DNA from: Paraglaciecola sp. L1A13
GTDB lineage: Bacteria; Pseudomonadota; Gammaproteobacteria; Enterobacterales; Alteromonadaceae
Assembly: GCF_009796745.1 (NCBI RefSeq)
Contig: NZ_CP047024.1
Location: 496,001 to 560,000 of the forward strand
Direction of reading: 5' to 3'
Length of the DNA stretch: 64,000 bases
Shown here: positions 56,814 to 64,000 of the stretch, piece after piece
Layout of the letters: every line of letters begins with the position of its first letter
Position numbering within the stretch: the stretch's first letter is position 1
Translations under genes and position numbers: made by a program
The notes under the pieces: generated by a model
What the model saw: only the letters and a program-made list of their open reading frames with translations
Told to the model about the DNA's origin: nothing
Database searches by the model: none

Positions 56814-57596
56814 GTGCCAGAATCATCATCCGTTACCACTTCTATAAACGGCGCCGTGGCCGTTATTCGTTTTAATCGACCCGATAAACTTAATGCCTTC
56901 GACGAAAATCAACGCACTGCCTTTCGCTATGCAGCCGAGCGAGTGAATAGCAACGACGATATACGCGTGGTTATTTTAACCGGAGAAGGACGCGCGTTTA
57001 GCGCTGGTGCAGATTTAACTGAGCCTATGCCTGACGATCTCGACGTAGAGGAAGGACTAATACAGTCATACAAACCCGCCCTTATGGCTATCACTGAATC
57101 GCCAAAACCTTGGATTAGCGCAATTAATGGCGCAGCGGCGGGTATTGGCAGTGCATTTGCCATGGCCTGTGATTTAACCGTAATGGGTAAAGGTGCCTAT
57201 ATTTATCAAGCTTTTAGTGCCATTGGTTTAATACCCGATGGTGGTGCAACTTGGCATTTAGCCCACACAGTCGGCCGCAAACGTGCATATGAACTCATTG
57301 CCCTAGGGACTAAATTAGGTGCACAAGATTGCCTTAGTTTAGGGCTATGTAACAAGGTCGTTAATGATGATGAGTTGCTTGAGCAAAGCATGTTATTGGC
57401 GCAACAACTCTGCCAGAAAGCGCCATTGTCTTTGCGCTACGCCAAAGAGGCGCTTAATCAGGCGATGCACAGTGATTTAAGCCAAACGATTAACCATGAA
57501 GCGAAATTACAAAACATATGTGCCCATAGCAACGATGCGAAAGAAGGCAGCCGTGCATTTTTAGCTAAGCGCCCCGCAAAATTCACCGGCAGTTAA
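56814..57596 (+). CDS. Enoyl-CoA hydratase/isomerase family protein
   Basis: The 260-residue protein is a crotonase-fold enzyme. The oxyanion-hole strands are visible in FSAGADLTEPMP and AINGAAAGIGSAFAMACDL; the usual second glutamate region reads GLIPDGGATWHL. Members hydrate or isomerise enoyl-CoA esters. The start is GTG, without a strong ribosome site. It is 78 bases upstream of the acyl-CoA ligase, suggesting a two-gene acyl-CoA module. Confidence 0.92.
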   Translation: MPESSSVTTSINGAVAVIRFNRPDKLNAFDENQRTAFRYAAERVNSNDDIRVVILTGEGRAFSAGADLTEPMPDDLDVEEGLIQSYKPALMAITESPKPWISAINGAAAGIGSAFAMACDLTVMGKGAYIYQAFSAIGLIPDGGATWHLAHTVGRKRAYELIALGTKLGAQDCLSLGLCNKVVNDDELLEQSMLLAQQLCQKAPLSLRYAKEALNQAMHSDLSQTINHEAKLQNICAHSNDAKEGSRAFLAKRPAKFTGS

Positions 57597-57674
57597 TGGC
57601 TTGTTCCGACCGCTAATAACTTATTTTTGCACTTTAGGTTTTGCCTCGAAGTGATACTTAATTAGGAGAATGTA

Positions 57675-59318
57675 ATGAACAATGCAACGGTTATACATAG
57701 TTTACTTGAGGGCCATGCCGAGCACCCAGACAAACCGTTTTTTCATCAGCCTATCGATCGCCAATGGCGCACATTTACTTGGGCTGATGTAACCCATCAA
57801 GCGCAGAGCATTGCCCAAGGTTTGCGCGCCCAAGGTTTTGAAAAAGGCGACCGTATTGTCATTATGTCAAAAAATTGTGCCGAGTGGATTATTGCTGACT
57901 TTGCGATAGCTATGGCAGGTATGGTCAGTGTGCCAATCTACGCGACCGCAGGTGTTAATATCATTGAGCATGTCATTAAGCACAGTGGTGCAAAAGCTAT
58001 CTTTGTTGGCAAGCTTGATAACCTAGATGCCGCTACAAAGGCGATTCCTAAATCATTGTTGAGCATATCGTTTCCTTACCCCACTGTTGAATGTCATGAA
58101 AAGTGGGACGACTGGCTAAAAGCATTTGATCCGATTGAAGACCCGCATATGCCTGAAAGTGCCGATATGGCGACTATTTCGTATACCTCAGGCACTACAT
58201 CTTTGCCTAAAGGTGTGGTGTTATCACACAAGAACTTTGCCTCTGCAGCTGACAATATTATTAGTCTATTCGAAATTAAATCTGATGATCGTTCTATCAG
58301 TTATTTGCCGTTGGCCCATATTACTGAGCGCAGCTTAGTACCGGTTTTTGTGCGCTGTAAAGTTGAAGTGTACTTCACTGAAAATTTAAAAACGTTCGTG
58401 GAAGATATTCAGTACGCTAGCCCTACTGGCTTTTCATCTGTACCCCGTCTTTGGTCAGTTTTTCAAGCACAGGTTATAAGTCAAGTGGGTGCCGAAAAAC
58501 TGGAAAAAATGCTCAAAATACCCATTGTTGGTAAACTAGTAGCGGGTAAAATACGTAAAAAACTTGGCTTACATAAAGCTCGTACGTTCGGTTCTGGGGC
58601 CGCCCCTATGTCAGAGTCTGTTTTATCCTGGTATCACCGTTTAGGTATCCCTATTAATGAAGGCTGGGGAATGACAGAAACCACCGGACTTGCTAGCGGC
58701 AATATGCCCTATAGCCATGAAGATTTGGGCACCATCGGTAAACCTATGCCCAATATTGAAATGAAGTTATCACCAGATAGTGAAATTCTCATTCGCGGTG
58801 ACTTGGTGTTTTCCGAATATTACGACGATGAGAAAGCCACAGCAGAGAACTTTGTCGATGGTTGGTTTAGAACGGGTGACGTCGCGACTATGACGCCGAC
58901 CGGGGCCTATAAAATAACCGGACGTATTAAAGAACAATTTAAAACAGCCAAAGGCAAATACGTGATGCCTGTTCCGATTGAAAGTTTATTGTTCGCTAAC
59001 TTAAATGTCGAACAAGCCTGCGTATTGGGTTCAGGGCAAAAACAACCAGTGGCCATGGTGGTCTTGAATCAGTCATGCAAGCGTAAAGCAAAAGATATAG
59101 AACAGTCTCTGCAAGACACACTAGCACACGTAAATAGCCAGTTAGAGAGTCATCAGAGACTTGATTTCATTATGGTATGCAGTAACGGTTGGACGGTAGA
59201 AAACGATTTATTAACTGCTACTACTAAAGTGAAACGCAGTGATGTGGAACGTCACTATAGTTGGTTGTTTGATGAGACGCGGCCAGACGGAATATTATGG
59301 GAAGAGGATTTACATTAA
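57675..59318 (+). CDS. AMP-dependent (long-chain) acyl-CoA ligase
   Basis: The 547-residue protein has the adenylate-forming signature ISYTSGTTSLPKGVVLSHKN, then INEGWGMTETTG and GWFRTGDVA, and a C-terminal K in KTAKGKYVMP. It activates a carboxylic acid to acyl-CoA through an acyl-AMP. TAGGAGAA precedes the ATG. Long-chain fatty acids are likely substrates because of the FadD-like lid region, but this is inference. It may feed the enoyl-CoA hydratase upstream. Confidence 0.92.
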   Translation: MNNATVIHSLLEGHAEHPDKPFFHQPIDRQWRTFTWADVTHQAQSIAQGLRAQGFEKGDRIVIMSKNCAEWIIADFAIAMAGMVSVPIYATAGVNIIEHVIKHSGAKAIFVGKLDNLDAATKAIPKSLLSISFPYPTVECHEKWDDWLKAFDPIEDPHMPESADMATISYTSGTTSLPKGVVLSHKNFASAADNIISLFEIKSDDRSISYLPLAHITERSLVPVFVRCKVEVYFTENLKTFVEDIQYASPTGFSSVPRLWSVFQAQVISQVGAEKLEKMLKIPIVGKLVAGKIRKKLGLHKARTFGSGAAPMSESVLSWYHRLGIPINEGWGMTETTGLASGNMPYSHEDLGTIGKPMPNIEMKLSPDSEILIRGDLVFSEYYDDEKATAENFVDGWFRTGDVATMTPTGAYKITGRIKEQFKTAKGKYVMPVPIESLLFANLNVEQACVLGSGQKQPVAMVVLNQSCKRKAKDIEQSLQDTLAHVNSQLESHQRLDFIMVCSNGWTVENDLLTATTKVKRSDVERHYSWLFDETRPDGILWEEDLH

Positions 59319-59391
59319 TCCTCGCTCCTCTGCATCTTTCTTTAACTACTGTGGGCTGCGCAGCTTTAGATTTTCTTAGAGCAAAGTCAGG

Positions 59392-60525
59392 TTAGTAACC
59401 TGTCAGCTCCATAAAACCTCTGCCGCTATGAGTACCACTAATGTCTAATGCTCCCTCGTAATATGTAAAACGACCCGAATTAACCTGGTCGTTTTTACTG
59501 GCTTGCAGTTTAAGGTTGATATTTTTACCTGGTAGATTCAGGCGCCAAGCCAACGGGTATAATCGTCCTGACATCTCGGTTTGGCCTTGGGGCTCCAGAA
59601 CCAATTCACTCGATGACAAGGCAGTAGAAGTGCCGTTGGGCTCGATATAACTGCCTGAGATGTAGTCTGTTTGGCCTGACAAACGCATGCGAAAAGCCAT
59701 GATCTTCGCGCCGCTGTCTAAGTGTAAAGAAAACCAATCCCAGCCTGCAGTGCTAGCGTCCATTAACTGGGAGCTCCACTCATGATCAAACCAACCTTGT
59801 CCTGTTAGTTGGTGTTCTTTGCCGTTGACCTGCAAATTCCCGGTGACTTGAATAAATGGCTGACTGTAATAATGAGAAGCCAAAGGCGGTGTCACTGATT
59901 TTACGCTATAACCTTTTTGCCCATGTAGCACAAAGGGTCCATTAGTAGATAGATGCAAACTAAGCTGGGCATCTTGTGTTGATTGTTGCGTCTGGGTATC
60001 AGCAATATTACTGGCGGTTATCGTGGAAGGGAATAGAGACCTTTGTCCGTCGTTTGCTTGCCATTGCCAGTCATCTAAAAATAGGGTCAGAGGTTGTTCG
60101 GTCAGACCCGCATTGCCTACACCTCCTCGGGCGAAACGCTCTGCAAACCAGTGTTGATTTTCGCTGTGCAAAGACACATGGGCCATATAACTTTGGCCAT
60201 TATCCCAACTGCTAATTTGTTCACCAGTTCTAAAACGAAATAAGGTCCACTGAAAGGCGTAATCGTCGCCATTCTCATCGTTTAGATTGGCTGTTATGTA
60301 CCACCACTCTACACTGAAATCTGGATGGGCTAGGTGATCTGCTGGCAAATTTATCACATAATTTGGGTTAGCAGGTTTGCCGGTAACTGAGGGTGTTGAT
60401 TCGGAAAATAAAACGCTTTTTGGGTCAGTGCTGACCGACTGATCGCTACATGCGCTCAGTAGTAATGCCAATAAGGGGCATAACGTGAGCATAGTCGCTA
60501 GCCTTAAAAAGATTAATTTAGCCAT
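59392..60525 (-). CDS. AttH-like lipocalin lipoprotein (CrtC-like domain)
   Basis: The 377-residue protein has a lipoprotein signal with lipobox L-S-A-C, lipidated C26. The rest is a two-part lipocalin-like barrel: HPDFSVEWWYITANL, then WFDHEWSSQLMD and GWDWFSLHLDSGAKIMAFR, the hallmarks of the AttH/carotenoid 1,2-hydratase-like family. No carotenoid genes are near, so hydratase action is unlikely. Its start overlaps the permease end by 13 bases. The set matches AttEFGH-type systems. Confidence 0.88.
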   Translation of the reverse strand: MAKLIFLRLATMLTLCPLLALLLSACSDQSVSTDPKSVLFSESTPSVTGKPANPNYVINLPADHLAHPDFSVEWWYITANLNDENGDDYAFQWTLFRFRTGEQISSWDNGQSYMAHVSLHSENQHWFAERFARGGVGNAGLTEQPLTLFLDDWQWQANDGQRSLFPSTITASNIADTQTQQSTQDAQLSLHLSTNGPFVLHGQKGYSVKSVTPPLASHYYSQPFIQVTGNLQVNGKEHQLTGQGWFDHEWSSQLMDASTAGWDWFSLHLDSGAKIMAFRMRLSGQTDYISGSYIEPNGTSTALSSSELVLEPQGQTEMSGRLYPLAWRLNLPGKNINLKLQASKNDQVNSGRFTYYEGALDISGTHSGRGFMELTGY

Positions 60526-63023
60526 CTAATATCCTTAATTAGCGGTTTGTTATTCGCCCACAATAATGGCAACAGAATTATCATACTGACCAGTAATAAA
60601 CCCATAGCTGATACGGCCCCAATTTGACTAATGGAAATATTCAAAGAATACGTCCAATAGAACGCTTGTTTGTTGATAAAGTTGATCAATAGCCAACTAA
60701 GCAATATGCCAAAAGGAATGGCAAATATCAGTGCCAATAAACATAAAAAGAGATATTGCATCAGCGACAATCCTTGTATCACCCAACGGCTAACGCCCAA
60801 GGTACGCAGTAACGTCAGCTGAGGTTTGGTGTCTTGCATTAATACAATAATCCCACAAGCCAAAGAAATGGCGGCAACCAATAATGTCACTATGTTAAGA
60901 CTGTCGGTGATAACAAAAGTACGCTCGAATGTTGCCATAGACAAATCGATTAATTGATTGGCGCTATACAATTGTTGAGCGCGATTAAAACCATGTTGTT
61001 CAAGGTACTCGCTTAAGATTTTAATTGGCGCCGCGCTACCATATAAGGCCAGCACATTTGAGCGTTTACTATTATCGTTAAATAGTTTTGGTGGCAATAA
61101 TATCTGTCCAAAAGGATTGCCATAGTCATAGACGATGCCTACCACTTCAAAGGCACTTACCCCTGAATTGAGCGGCACCAATAAAGACTGTCCTAGCTTA
61201 ATTTTATTGCGCAGGGCAAATTGCTGATTTACATATGCACCTTGACCGGCGGCATATACCACGCCGGCATCAGGTATTTGGCTTTGGGTTTTCAACGCCG
61301 CAATAAAACCCGCAGTACTGGGGTGAGAATGCACTTGAATTGGCAAGCCTGCATACTGGGCCTTAAGCTCAAAGCGTTGTACTGCTTGGATATTCAGTCC
61401 TAATTGTTGAATGCTGGTGACCGCATCTATTTTGTCCGTCTGATACAGATAATAGTCGGCAATTAACTTCTGGTTGAGCCAATCATCAGTGGCTTGGCGA
61501 AAACTATCGACCATCAAGTTCATACCAATATTACTCATCAGGGCAATAAAAAATGCACAACAGGCTATTTTACTGCGCCCAGACAGCCATAGACTATGTT
61601 GCAGGCTCCAGTGCAATAGCGGCCAGTCCTTAGGCACTAATGCACTCGCCGTGTTTAGTACGTAGGGGTAACAGGCAATCAAAACGAAACAGCCTGCCAA
61701 AATCAACAAGGCAATACCTATTAAACTGACCAGTATCGTTTGGCTTAACCATAACGTGACGGCAGCTGACACTAAAAGCAGCCAGGCAACGGGTGTAACC
61801 CAAAAAGACTTAGCAGGGGATGCCGCATCGGCGCGATATAACGTTTGATTAAGTTGTTTGACTGGCAACAAAGCAGCAAGGGTAACGCCCACTGCGCTGA
61901 GTAATAAGACCTGCACCAACAAACTTAAATAAGACACCTCTGCAAAACCCACACTGACTCGAAATAGACTTTCTAGGGTAGCTTGAATACTTGGCGCTAA
62001 ATAAAGCGCTAATGCTACCCCCAAATAGACGCCTAAGGCGGCCCCGAGCAAGGTTAATATCCATAATTCGATCAGTTGGCCGGTTAATATGCTTAGGCGT
62101 GAAATTCCTAACTGACGGAATATTTTGAGCATAGGTAGGCGCTGCATTATCAATAACTGACAAGCGTTCATTACAATAAATAGACATACCACAAACATCA
62201 GTAGAGCCATGGCAAGTAGGTTTAGTTGAAAACTGTCGCTCATGCCGGTGTTTTGTTCGGCACTTGGCAGGCTTAGTAGAGTTAGATGCGCTGGTAGCAA
62301 ACGACGAATATTGTTTAAACGTTGGGGGCTAATTTCCCCCACGAGCAATATATCGCTGATAGACGTTTCGCCAAATTGCTGAGCAAAAAGGCTTATGTCC
62401 ATCATGATTTCATTATCCATGTTGGATAGATTTACCTGTTGTAATAATGGTAAACGCTGGCCCTGTGCGGTTGTGATAACAATGCTGTTATCTATTTCTA
62501 AATGGCTCGGCGCTTGGTCGCGTAATTTAGTATAAAGCTCTGTAGAAATAAAAGCTGAATTCCGGGGTAGGTTAGTGAGCTTACGCGTTAGTCGTGATTG
62601 TTGCGACTGCTCCTGAGGACGAATTTCCTTATGCTGTTGGCTCGTCAGATAATTAAGCAAAGCTAGACTATCAAAGCCCATAATATCAATGGGTTTAATC
62701 GTTAACGGTTGATGTTGTGCGTTAAGCAATAGAGTTGAAATTTGGGATACAGCCACCGCTTCTGTAATACCTAAGCGGCGCACTTGTGCATAATCGAGTT
62801 TACTCAGTTGCTGGGCAGACGCGGCGACCAGCTTGTACTCAATCAAAGGTAGTAACCCCTGACCTTGCTGAGCATAGCTTTGCTTGGCGCCCTGATTGAT
62901 AACCAGTACCGCACTTACGCCTACGCAACCTATTACCAAAGCTATATACAACAGGGCTAGCCGGAGCCACGCACTGGGATAACTTTGCACCACGGTGCGT
63001 AAATACCAGAACAATAGGCGCAT
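60513..63023 (-). CDS. FtsX-type ABC transporter permease
   Basis: From the ATG at 63023 the protein is 836 residues. It has an N-terminal membrane segment, a large periplasmic domain, two FtsX-type four-helix modules and C-terminal helices, as in the MacB/LolC-like large permeases. The start is one base after the ATPase stop, which suggests translational coupling; an ATG at 63050 in the same frame is possible. It likely exports or extracts a lipid-like substrate, with the lipocalin lipoprotein as receiver. Confidence 0.9.
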   Translation of the reverse strand: MRLLFWYLRTVVQSYPSAWLRLALLYIALVIGCVGVSAVLVINQGAKQSYAQQGQGLLPLIEYKLVAASAQQLSKLDYAQVRRLGITEAVAVSQISTLLLNAQHQPLTIKPIDIMGFDSLALLNYLTSQQHKEIRPQEQSQQSRLTRKLTNLPRNSAFISTELYTKLRDQAPSHLEIDNSIVITTAQGQRLPLLQQVNLSNMDNEIMMDISLFAQQFGETSISDILLVGEISPQRLNNIRRLLPAHLTLLSLPSAEQNTGMSDSFQLNLLAMALLMFVVCLFIVMNACQLLIMQRLPMLKIFRQLGISRLSILTGQLIELWILTLLGAALGVYLGVALALYLAPSIQATLESLFRVSVGFAEVSYLSLLVQVLLLSAVGVTLAALLPVKQLNQTLYRADAASPAKSFWVTPVAWLLLVSAAVTLWLSQTILVSLIGIALLILAGCFVLIACYPYVLNTASALVPKDWPLLHWSLQHSLWLSGRSKIACCAFFIALMSNIGMNLMVDSFRQATDDWLNQKLIADYYLYQTDKIDAVTSIQQLGLNIQAVQRFELKAQYAGLPIQVHSHPSTAGFIAALKTQSQIPDAGVVYAAGQGAYVNQQFALRNKIKLGQSLLVPLNSGVSAFEVVGIVYDYGNPFGQILLPPKLFNDNSKRSNVLALYGSAAPIKILSEYLEQHGFNRAQQLYSANQLIDLSMATFERTFVITDSLNIVTLLVAAISLACGIIVLMQDTKPQLTLLRTLGVSRWVIQGLSLMQYLFLCLLALIFAIPFGILLSWLLINFINKQAFYWTYSLNISISQIGAVSAMGLLLVSMIILLPLLWANNKPLIKDIRWLN

Positions 63024-63024
63024 A

Positions 63025-63687
63025 TTAATTCGCCCGCACCAGCTTGCCATCTTTCATCAGGTAATGCTGCTCGGCCAAAGCGGCGACCGCACTGCTATGG
63101 GTCACAACAACTAAACTAGTTTGCAATTTGAGACATTGCTCATAGAGCAGTTTGGCGACTTTGCTGCTGTTTTTATTATCTAAGTTGCCTGTGGGTTCAT
63201 CTGCCAGCAATAACGCGGGTTTATGGGACAAGGCTCGAGCAATGGCAACTCGTTGTTGTTCACCACCAGATAGCTGATTAGGCCGTTTTTTACTGTGCTG
63301 GGCGATTCCCAGCGCATCAAGTAATTGTGCAATATAGCCGGAATCGAGATTGTTGTTCAACCGGGCCGGTAAACATAAATTGTCATATACCGACAGACAA
63401 TCGATCAGATTAAAGCGCTGAAATATCAGGCCCACTGTGGAGCGGCGGTAATGGTCAGCCTGACGCTCGCCTATCGTGGTTAAATCCAGTTGGTTGACTG
63501 TTAGCTGACCACTGTCAGGTTTGTCTAAGCCTGCAAGCATGTGTAATAAGGTCGATTTACCCGAACCAGACTCCCCTTGAATACTCATTTGTCCACCGGG
63601 AGGCAAATTTACATCCAGCTCACTTAATACCACCTGACGCCGGTCGCCATCTTGATAGGTTTTACAAATTTTATGGGCATGGATCAT
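63025..63687 (-). CDS. ABC transporter ATP-binding protein (LolD/MacB type)
   Basis: The 220-residue ATPase has Walker [10 protein letters not shown] at 38-46, signature LSGGEQQ at 139-145, Walker B ALLLADEP at 158-165 and a switch histidine in VVVTHS. It belongs to the LolD/MacB/FtsE class that pairs with FtsX-type permeases. It heads the three-gene operon. Confidence 0.95.
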   Translation of the reverse strand: MIHAHKICKTYQDGDRRQVVLSELDVNLPPGGQMSIQGESGSGKSTLLHMLAGLDKPDSGQLTVNQLDLTTIGERQADHYRRSTVGLIFQRFNLIDCLSVYDNLCLPARLNNNLDSGYIAQLLDALGIAQHSKKRPNQLSGGEQQRVAIARALSHKPALLLADEPTGNLDNKNSSKVAKLLYEQCLKLQTSLVVVTHSSAVAALAEQHYLMKDGKLVRAN

Positions 63688-64000
63688 GGCGCTTGGCTAC
63701 TGACTGATTAATGCTAGGGAACAGTATATTAGCATGGGTTTTAATGACCGCTATGTGCTTGCTAGGCAGGCTTGAGCATATTGATAATTAAAAAGACTGT
63801 TAATAGTGAGAAAAAAGACTTTTTAATCGGCATAAACAATTACAGCTATAGCCTTTTCAGTTAGCCGAAAAACAATAGAACGGTCTTTGATTTAGTTGGT
63901 CATACTTTGAATCGTTGTTTAATCGCGCATCACGTTTGAATAGAATAGCAAAAAGCCTAGATAAACTAAAAATGATAGGCAGTAAATTGCTTCGTTTTAT
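63688..64000. other. Right-edge intergenic region
   Basis: This AT-rich stretch lies upstream of the ABC operon and should contain its promoter. I see no gene or RNA in it. Confidence 0.45.

Noticed and set aside
1..64000. Search for CRISPR arrays, tRNA or rRNA genes, integrases, transposases and defence cassettes
   Set aside because: No regularly spaced repeats, cloverleaf sequences or mobile-element proteins were recognised on reading both strands.

Overview
The window looks like a chromosomal segment from a marine gammaproteobacterium of the order Alteromonadales, most likely Alteromonadaceae (Glaciecola/Paraglaciecola/Alteromonas type). This is an inference from gene content and order: ftsB-ispD-ispF-truD-surE-pcm-DUF368-nlpD-rpoS on the minus strand, rppH-ptsP-(TauE-like)-lgt on the plus strand, mutH, rapA, PhoH, and Alteromonadales-type families such as DUF3010, DUF3530, DUF3718, TIGR03545/TIGR03546 and PBPRA1643-type SEC-C proteins. 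I saw no rRNA, tRNA, CRISPR array, prophage or insertion sequence.

Region by region: 0.5-7.3 kb holds accessory and housekeeping singletons: a GNAT-nitrilase fusion, an XRE regulator/membrane protein pair, a yeast-type cytosine deaminase, a PHP phosphatase, a SEC-C protein and a lipoprotein with 11-residue repeats. 7.4-14.4 kb is the rpoS stress, cell-division and isoprenoid block. 14.6-18.2 kb has the TIGR03545/46 pair, a LysE-type exporter and an SH3 protein. 18.3-23.0 kb has a CYTH-CHAD protein and a TPP enzyme/aldehyde dehydrogenase operon. 23.1-29.0 kb holds mutH, a lysoplasmalogenase-like gene, rppH, ptsP, a TauE-like gene and lgt. 29.1-34.8 kb has an SDR, dps, a CPBP protein, a FadL-type porin, an EamA transporter and thyA, which is split from lgt and inverted. 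35.0-37.0 kb encodes a response regulator with a CheC-like domain and a PAS-GGDEF cyclase. 37.1-47.8 kb holds an AmpG-like MFS protein, DUF3530, rapA, PhoH, a small cluster with a transglutaminase-like protein, and a GST.

48.0-50.1 kb is a decayed carbohydrate-use locus: a LacI regulator with no canonical start at the expected place, then an amylosucrase-like C-terminal fragment (minus) abutting a TonB-dependent-receptor C-terminal fragment (plus). The two remnants meet head to head, so one deletion probably removed the 5' parts of two divergent genes and whatever lay between them.

50.2-56.6 kb has DUF3010, an Nramp-superfamily transporter lacking the canonical metal-binding residues, and a fused 5-oxoprolinase/hydantoinase with a perfect palindrome over its likely promoter, followed by a winged-helix regulator. 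56.8-59.3 kb has an enoyl-CoA hydratase and an acyl-CoA ligase. 59.4-63.7 kb is an AttEFGH-like ABC export operon (ATPase, FtsX-type permease, lipocalin-like lipoprotein). I found no clear undescribed multi-gene defence or mobile system; the best leads are the deletion scar, the atypical Nramp protein, the oxoprolinase operator and the hendecad-repeat lipoprotein.
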